Shown in pieces: positions 60,386 to 64,000 of a stretch of 64,000 bases of DNA (positions are counted from its first letter, which is position 1; the number at the start of each line of letters is the position of its first letter). This DNA comes from Streptomyces sp. B21-083 (GTDB taxonomy: Bacteria; Actinomycetota; Actinomycetes; Streptomycetales; Streptomycetaceae). Location of the stretch: NCBI RefSeq assembly GCF_036898825.1, contig NZ_JARUND010000001.1, positions 186,001 through 250,000 on the forward strand. The letters are read 5' to 3'. The notes beneath the pieces were generated by a model that was not told where the DNA came from, searched no databases, and saw only the letters and a program-made list of their open reading frames with translations. The position numbers were made by a program, and so were the translations under genes.

Positions 60386-63300
60386 TCAAGTGCGCAGGCC
60401 GCGGAACGATGTGAGGAGACCGCCCGTGCGGCGGCCCTCCACGGTGACCGACACTCGCTCCGGGTCGAGCCTGTCGAGGCCGATGACCTTCGTCGTGTTC
60501 CGGACGCGGACGGTAACGGAGTCGATCCCGTGCACCCGGGACAGGTCGAGGGGCGCCCGGCGCGGCCTGCGGTGCAGATTCAGGTGCAGCCGGGTGAGGC
60601 AGGGGAAGAGAACGGCGAAGTCGGGCAACCTTGTTGTGTCCGCCACCCCCTTGAGCCGCAGGGACGTGATCGAGGGCAGCGCGACCGCCGGGAGGGCGAC
60701 GCGGTCGCCGAAGTCGAGGCTCAGCGTGGTCAGCAGCGGAACGGCCTGGAGCGCGGAGAGGTCCAGGCCGACCGGCACGCAGTCGAGCACGAGTTCTCGG
60801 ATGCAGCTGCTGGCGAGTGGTGTCAGGGACACCGTGGATGTCGGAGTGCGTACGTGCAGGCGCCGCAGGCCGGTCAGACCGCCGAGGGCAGGAAGCTCCG
60901 ATGTGCGGTGGTCGGCAGTGCCCAGCGCGAGGGATACCACGGAGTCCCAGTCGAGGACGGCGGAGAGCTCGTGGATCAGCGACGGCTGGGGGAGCAACAG
61001 GTTCGGCGCCTCGGGGAGCTGGCGCAAACACGCCACCTGCTCCGCGTTCGTCACCGGAATCTCGATGTCGTCGCAGCGGCAACCGGCCAGGATGGACTCG
61101 GTGAACTCGACTGTGTCGAACCGCGGCCACGCGTTTACGACCTCCTGCCGGACACTGCGCTGGGGCGCATCCTTGTACGCCTGCATCCGCTGCAGGGCGG
61201 CCGGCCCCCCGATCAGCCCGATTGTGCGCACGCTCGCGACGGCCTGCTCCTCCGTCATGTCGGCTGGCCCCGACAGCACGTCGAGGACCACCGCGCCCGC
61301 CTGCGCCAGGTTGTCCGCCTCCTCGCGGGTGGCCGGAGGGATGAGGAAGGCGGCGCGGCTGATGACCTCCGCCCTGACCGCGGGGTCGAGCGTTGTGGCG
61401 TTCTCCAGGCTCGCTGCGGCCAGGAGGTGATAGCGGCGCCGCTGGGAGGGGCGCTGGTCGCCGATGGCCACTAGTTTGCGGAGCAGTTCGGCGCGCTCGC
61501 GTTCGCGGGCGTGGCCGACGGCCATGCGGATGACGTCCTCCCACTGGTCGTCGCCGGCGTTCTGGGCGAGCAGATCCAGGTCCGAAGCTTCGACGGCCGC
61601 CTTCGCGCCAAGGTAATCCTGAAAGGTCCTGTGGATGAAGTCGACCGTGTCCGGCGTGGGTTCCCGTAGCAGCCCGCTGCGCAGCAGCAGATGCTTGAAC
61701 ACCTGGTGCGCGCCGTCCAGCGGGACGACGTGCGGCATGGAGGGCAGCCGTTCCCGGATGATGCGCACGGCCAGCGCCTGGGTCGCCTCGGAGCGCCCGT
61801 TGCGGATGAGCCAGTACGCGAGCCGCTGGAGGAGCTGGACCTGTTGCTCCTCGGTCAGCTGCAAGCCCTCCGGCGCGATGACCTCCCGCTCCTTGTCACG
61901 GCGGACCAGGAGCATCCGCAGCGCAGCCGCGTACAGATCCATGCGTCCCTCGGGCAGCTGCGAGTGCCGGTCACGGTGCAAAGCGCAGATCACCGAACAC
62001 ATCAGGGGATTGGTGGCGAGCTGGTACAGGTCGGGCTTGCGGCGCAGGGTGACGTGCAGGGCAGCCCGGTACTGCTCCACCTCGGTGCGCTCCTCGGCGT
62101 CCCCGAGAGACGACACGGCCGCCTCGTGCCAGCGGTTGACGAACTTGTCGATGTCGCGCTGGTTGAGGGGCAGCAGGTCGAACTCGACGAACCCGAGGTC
62201 CGCCGCCCAGCCGATCGGGACCGCGGAGGGGCGCGTGGTCACGAGGAAGAACGTGCGCGGGTAGATCTCGGTCAGTTCCGTGAGCCACCGCTTGGTCAGC
62301 AGCCTCTTCGACTCCGAGATCTCGTCGACGCCATCGACGAGGACGATGCCGCGCCCGCTGTGCAGAATCCGGTCGGCCCAGCCCTCCGGCTGCGCGCCGT
62401 CCAGCATGCTGCCGGCCATGGCGAGGAACTTGTGAGCGGTGGGGAGCGTGGACTCCTGCGCCAGGCTGCGGAGCGGGATGATGAACGGGACACGTCCGCG
62501 GAGGAAGGCGAGCTCGTCGTCGAAGTCGTTCTGCGCGGCGCTGACGGCGAGCCACTGAGCCAATGTCGTCTTGCCCGAACCGGCGGGGCCCCGCAGCACC
62601 ACACGGTGCTTCCCGGTCAGGGCCCCTTCGACCCGGAGCCGGTGGGTGGCCGAGACACCTCCGTCGCGGCTCTGCGCCGAGAGTTCCAGGCTCAAATAGG
62701 CCGTGTCGAGCGGCCATCGGGCCTGACCGGGAGCGCTGAGGTCGAGCCCGAAGATGGCGAGCTTGCCGTACTTGAGCCCGAGGTGCTCCAGGTAGCGCTG
62801 CTCGAAATCGGCGTCCTGGCTGCGCGGCGGGGGAAGCCGCGCCGTCAGCACCTCCATGCGGCGCATGGTCTCGTCGATCATGCGGGTCTGCGTGATCAGG
62901 GTGGCCGGGATGAAGGCCGAGCGCTGCGTGAAGAACTGCAGGATGTGCAGGCAGCAGACGTCGAGCAGGGAACGGTAGAGGTTCGTAGCGTCGGCGCTCA
63001 TGTAGCGCGTCAAGTCGTCCGCCGCGGCCGACAACTTGCGCGCCAGCTGGACGTGCCCGAGGTGGACCGCCTGAACGTCCTCCATCTCCAGGTCGCCGAG
63101 CGAGAGCAGAGTCTTGGTCAGCGCGTCGACCACGGCTATCCGGTCACCGTGGTGCACCGCCGGCTCGTACGGGTTCGCGGCGAGGGTCCGGCTGATCAGC
63201 TCCTCGCTGATCTTGCGTACGTCTCGCTCGTCCAGGGTGCGCTTCTGGCCACGCCAGCTGACCAGTTTGGAGACACGGATCGGCTTGCTGACAAGGTCGG

Positions 63301-63394
63301 CGCCGCTCTCCTCCCGCACGAACAGCTTCGCCACGAGCGGCTTGATCAGTGTCGAGGCGACCCGCGCCGCCATCCCCAGAGCCGTAGGCTCCAC
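60386..63394 (-). CDS. bacterial NACHT protein with N-terminal helical domain and LRR-like C-terminus
   Basis: 1002 residues from GTG 63394 (AGAGGCGG upstream). Residues 1 to about 200 are an all-helical N-terminal domain. NACHT module: Walker A GPAGSGKT (269-276), PFIIPLRSLAQESTL, Walker B GIVLVDGVDEISES near 350, then FFLVTTRPSAVP and LLPLNQRDIDKFVNRW. The winged-helix part ends TVDFIHRTFQDYLGAKA. Residues from about 820 are short Leu-rich strands (GLTGLRRLHVRTPTSTVSLT, LDLSALQAVPLLTTLSLDFG), i.e. LRR-like. bNACHT proteins are anti-phage NLR relatives. No separate effector gene is adjacent, so the N-terminal helical domain may act itself. Confidence 0.88.
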   Translation of the reverse strand: MEPTALGMAARVASTLIKPLVAKLFVREESGADLVSKPIRVSKLVSWRGQKRTLDERDVRKISEELISRTLAANPYEPAVHHGDRIAVVDALTKTLLSLGDLEMEDVQAVHLGHVQLARKLSAAADDLTRYMSADATNLYRSLLDVCCLHILQFFTQRSAFIPATLITQTRMIDETMRRMEVLTARLPPPRSQDADFEQRYLEHLGLKYGKLAIFGLDLSAPGQARWPLDTAYLSLELSAQSRDGGVSATHRLRVEGALTGKHRVVLRGPAGSGKTTLAQWLAVSAAQNDFDDELAFLRGRVPFIIPLRSLAQESTLPTAHKFLAMAGSMLDGAQPEGWADRILHSGRGIVLVDGVDEISESKRLLTKRWLTELTEIYPRTFFLVTTRPSAVPIGWAADLGFVEFDLLPLNQRDIDKFVNRWHEAAVSSLGDAEERTEVEQYRAALHVTLRRKPDLYQLATNPLMCSVICALHRDRHSQLPEGRMDLYAAALRMLLVRRDKEREVIAPEGLQLTEEQQVQLLQRLAYWLIRNGRSEATQALAVRIIRERLPSMPHVVPLDGAHQVFKHLLLRSGLLREPTPDTVDFIHRTFQDYLGAKAAVEASDLDLLAQNAGDDQWEDVIRMAVGHARERERAELLRKLVAIGDQRPSQRRRYHLLAAASLENATTLDPAVRAEVISRAAFLIPPATREEADNLAQAGAVVLDVLSGPADMTEEQAVASVRTIGLIGGPAALQRMQAYKDAPQRSVRQEVVNAWPRFDTVEFTESILAGCRCDDIEIPVTNAEQVACLRQLPEAPNLLLPQPSLIHELSAVLDWDSVVSLALGTADHRTSELPALGGLTGLRRLHVRTPTSTVSLTPLASSCIRELVLDCVPVGLDLSALQAVPLLTTLSLDFGDRVALPAVALPSITSLRLKGVADTTRLPDFAVLFPCLTRLHLNLHRRPRRAPLDLSRVHGIDSVTVRVRNTTKVIGLDRLDPERVSVTVEGRRTGGLLTSFRGLRT

Positions 63395-63560
63395 CCTCGA
63401 CCGCCTCTCGGTGAAACGTCACGTCGACATCAGGTTAGAGGCGCGGAGGCCCTCCTGTCGGCGGAGCACACAACTCTTCGCGGCTGCGGGTCCCGGTCGG
63501 TCGTGCTGCGGACCGACCGGTCGCTGCGTCCCCCTCCCACGCGCGTGGGAGGCTCGCCCG

Positions 63561-63791
63561 GTGAGCACCATGCGACGCGTTCTCGGCACCGGCCCTACTT
63601 CCCCCAGAAGCACGGAGTCCACGGAGTCCACGGACGTCGCCCTGCGGCTTCTTCCCGTGGAGGCCAAACAGTTCTTCCCCGCCCTGGAAAGACAATTGGG
63701 AGTCGCGTTTCCCCAGAAAGGCAGAGTCTGCGAGCATCTCGCCTCCCCGCCCGGCCGTCGCCCGCGGCCCGTCCTGATGCGCAACGTCTGA
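63561..63791 (+). CDS. doubtful small ORF, 76 residues
   Basis: From GTG 63561 it reads MRRVLGTGPTSPRSTESTES, then VALRLLPVEAKQFFPALERQ and GVAFPQKGRVCEHLASPPG. The middle is protein-like, but there is no clear ribosome-binding site and no recognised family. It is followed 34 bases later by a hairpin, which mildly supports it. Confidence 0.3.
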   Translation: MSTMRRVLGTGPTSPRSTESTESTDVALRLLPVEAKQFFPALERQLGVAFPQKGRVCEHLASPPGRRPRPVLMRNV

Positions 63792-63825
63792 CGGAGGGCA
63801 CCCGGCCGGGGCTGCAGAACGCGAA

Positions 63826-63858
63826 CGGCCCGCCGATTCGGGGGAAAACGGCGGGCCG
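63826..63858 (+). terminator. hairpin, 10-bp stem
   Basis: CGGCCCGCCG pairs perfectly with CGGCGGGCCG around a 13-base loop, 34 bases after the stop of the small ORF. Confidence 0.5.
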
Positions 63859-63948
63859 CACTGACCGCCACGGTGCCACACCCGAGAGCGCGTCGCACGC
63901 CGGAACAGCGAAATCGCAGCCGCCCGAGCTCCTGACGCCGTGCAACGT

Positions 63949-63981
63949 ATGGGGCCCGTCCGGTGTGCGGACGGGCCCCAT
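63949..63981. terminator. hairpin, 14-bp stem near window end
   Basis: ATGGGGCCCGTCCG / CGGACGGGCCCCAT, loop GTGTG. Likely a terminator, probably of a gene beyond the right edge; strand cannot be told. Confidence 0.6.
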
Positions 63982-64000
63982 GTATCGAGCGCCGGGCAGG

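Larger units (their letters stand above)
63395..64000. other. intergenic and window edge
   Basis: About 600 bases. Contains the upstream region of the NACHT gene, one doubtful small ORF (63561-63791) and two strong hairpins. No other gene supported. Confidence 0.4.

Noticed and set aside
1..64000. tRNA, rRNA or CRISPR loci
   Set aside because: No cloverleaf-like sequences with conserved T-loop, no rRNA stretches and no regularly spaced short repeats were seen by reading; a covariance-model scan was not possible.

Overview
The window is high-GC DNA with Streptomyces-type codon use. At 52171-54986 it carries a tap-tpg operon, the gene pair that caps the telomeres of linear Streptomyces replicons. 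The simplest reading is a subtelomeric arm of a linear Streptomyces chromosome or a large linear plasmid. No tRNA, rRNA, CRISPR array or core metabolic operon was seen. Most of the content is defence-like or conflict genes, insertion sequences (IS) and gene debris.

Layout. 1-4352: a large NTPase/WD40-repeat gene entering from the left, damaged by one frameshift and split by an IS256-family element (1495-3414) that carries a HAD-domain passenger gene. 4656-10993: a frameshifted nuclease-like gene, a HEPN-like gene, a small membrane protein and a 1416-residue STAND NTPase with helical repeats. 10991-13366: an IS5-family element with a second IS nested inside it; its outer end supplies the stop codon of the STAND gene and its other end abuts a beheaded integrase. 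13887-18675: hydrolases, a transposase remnant and a winged-helix protein. 18842-25374: an AbiJ_NTD3-Shedu nuclease, an unknown gene, a YaaC-like gene and a divergent OLD-family ATPase/TOPRIM nuclease. 26862-32048: a tightly overlapped operon of a CRP-like regulator, a class III nucleotide cyclase-like protein, a repeat-containing ATPase, an unknown protein and a Pycsar-like membrane protein. This is the best candidate for an under-described system. 33069-34862 and 48430-50818: two triads with the same plan (small membrane protein, ECF sigma factor, third gene); the second lies between two IS6-family copies. 35412-38975: IS110 and a recent IS256 insertion around a secreted lamin-tail protein. 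39257-47350: XRE regulators with strong hairpins, a broken pentapeptide membrane protein and unknown genes. 51772-60197: a TerD fragment, tpg, tap, a RAMA-domain gene, zeta-toxin debris, a gene split by a catalytically damaged IS3 element, and a broken HNH nuclease gene. 60386-63394: a bacterial NACHT-LRR protein.

How it works together. Several independent anti-phage-type modules share the region: STAND/NACHT sensors, Shedu, OLD and a cyclase with a membrane effector. Many are followed or interrupted by mobile elements, and several are already pseudogenes, so this looks like a fast-turnover, partly decaying defence island next to a replicon end. Four IS boundaries were fixed from inverted repeats plus target duplications. 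In three of these cases removing the IS in silico restores a continuous reading frame.
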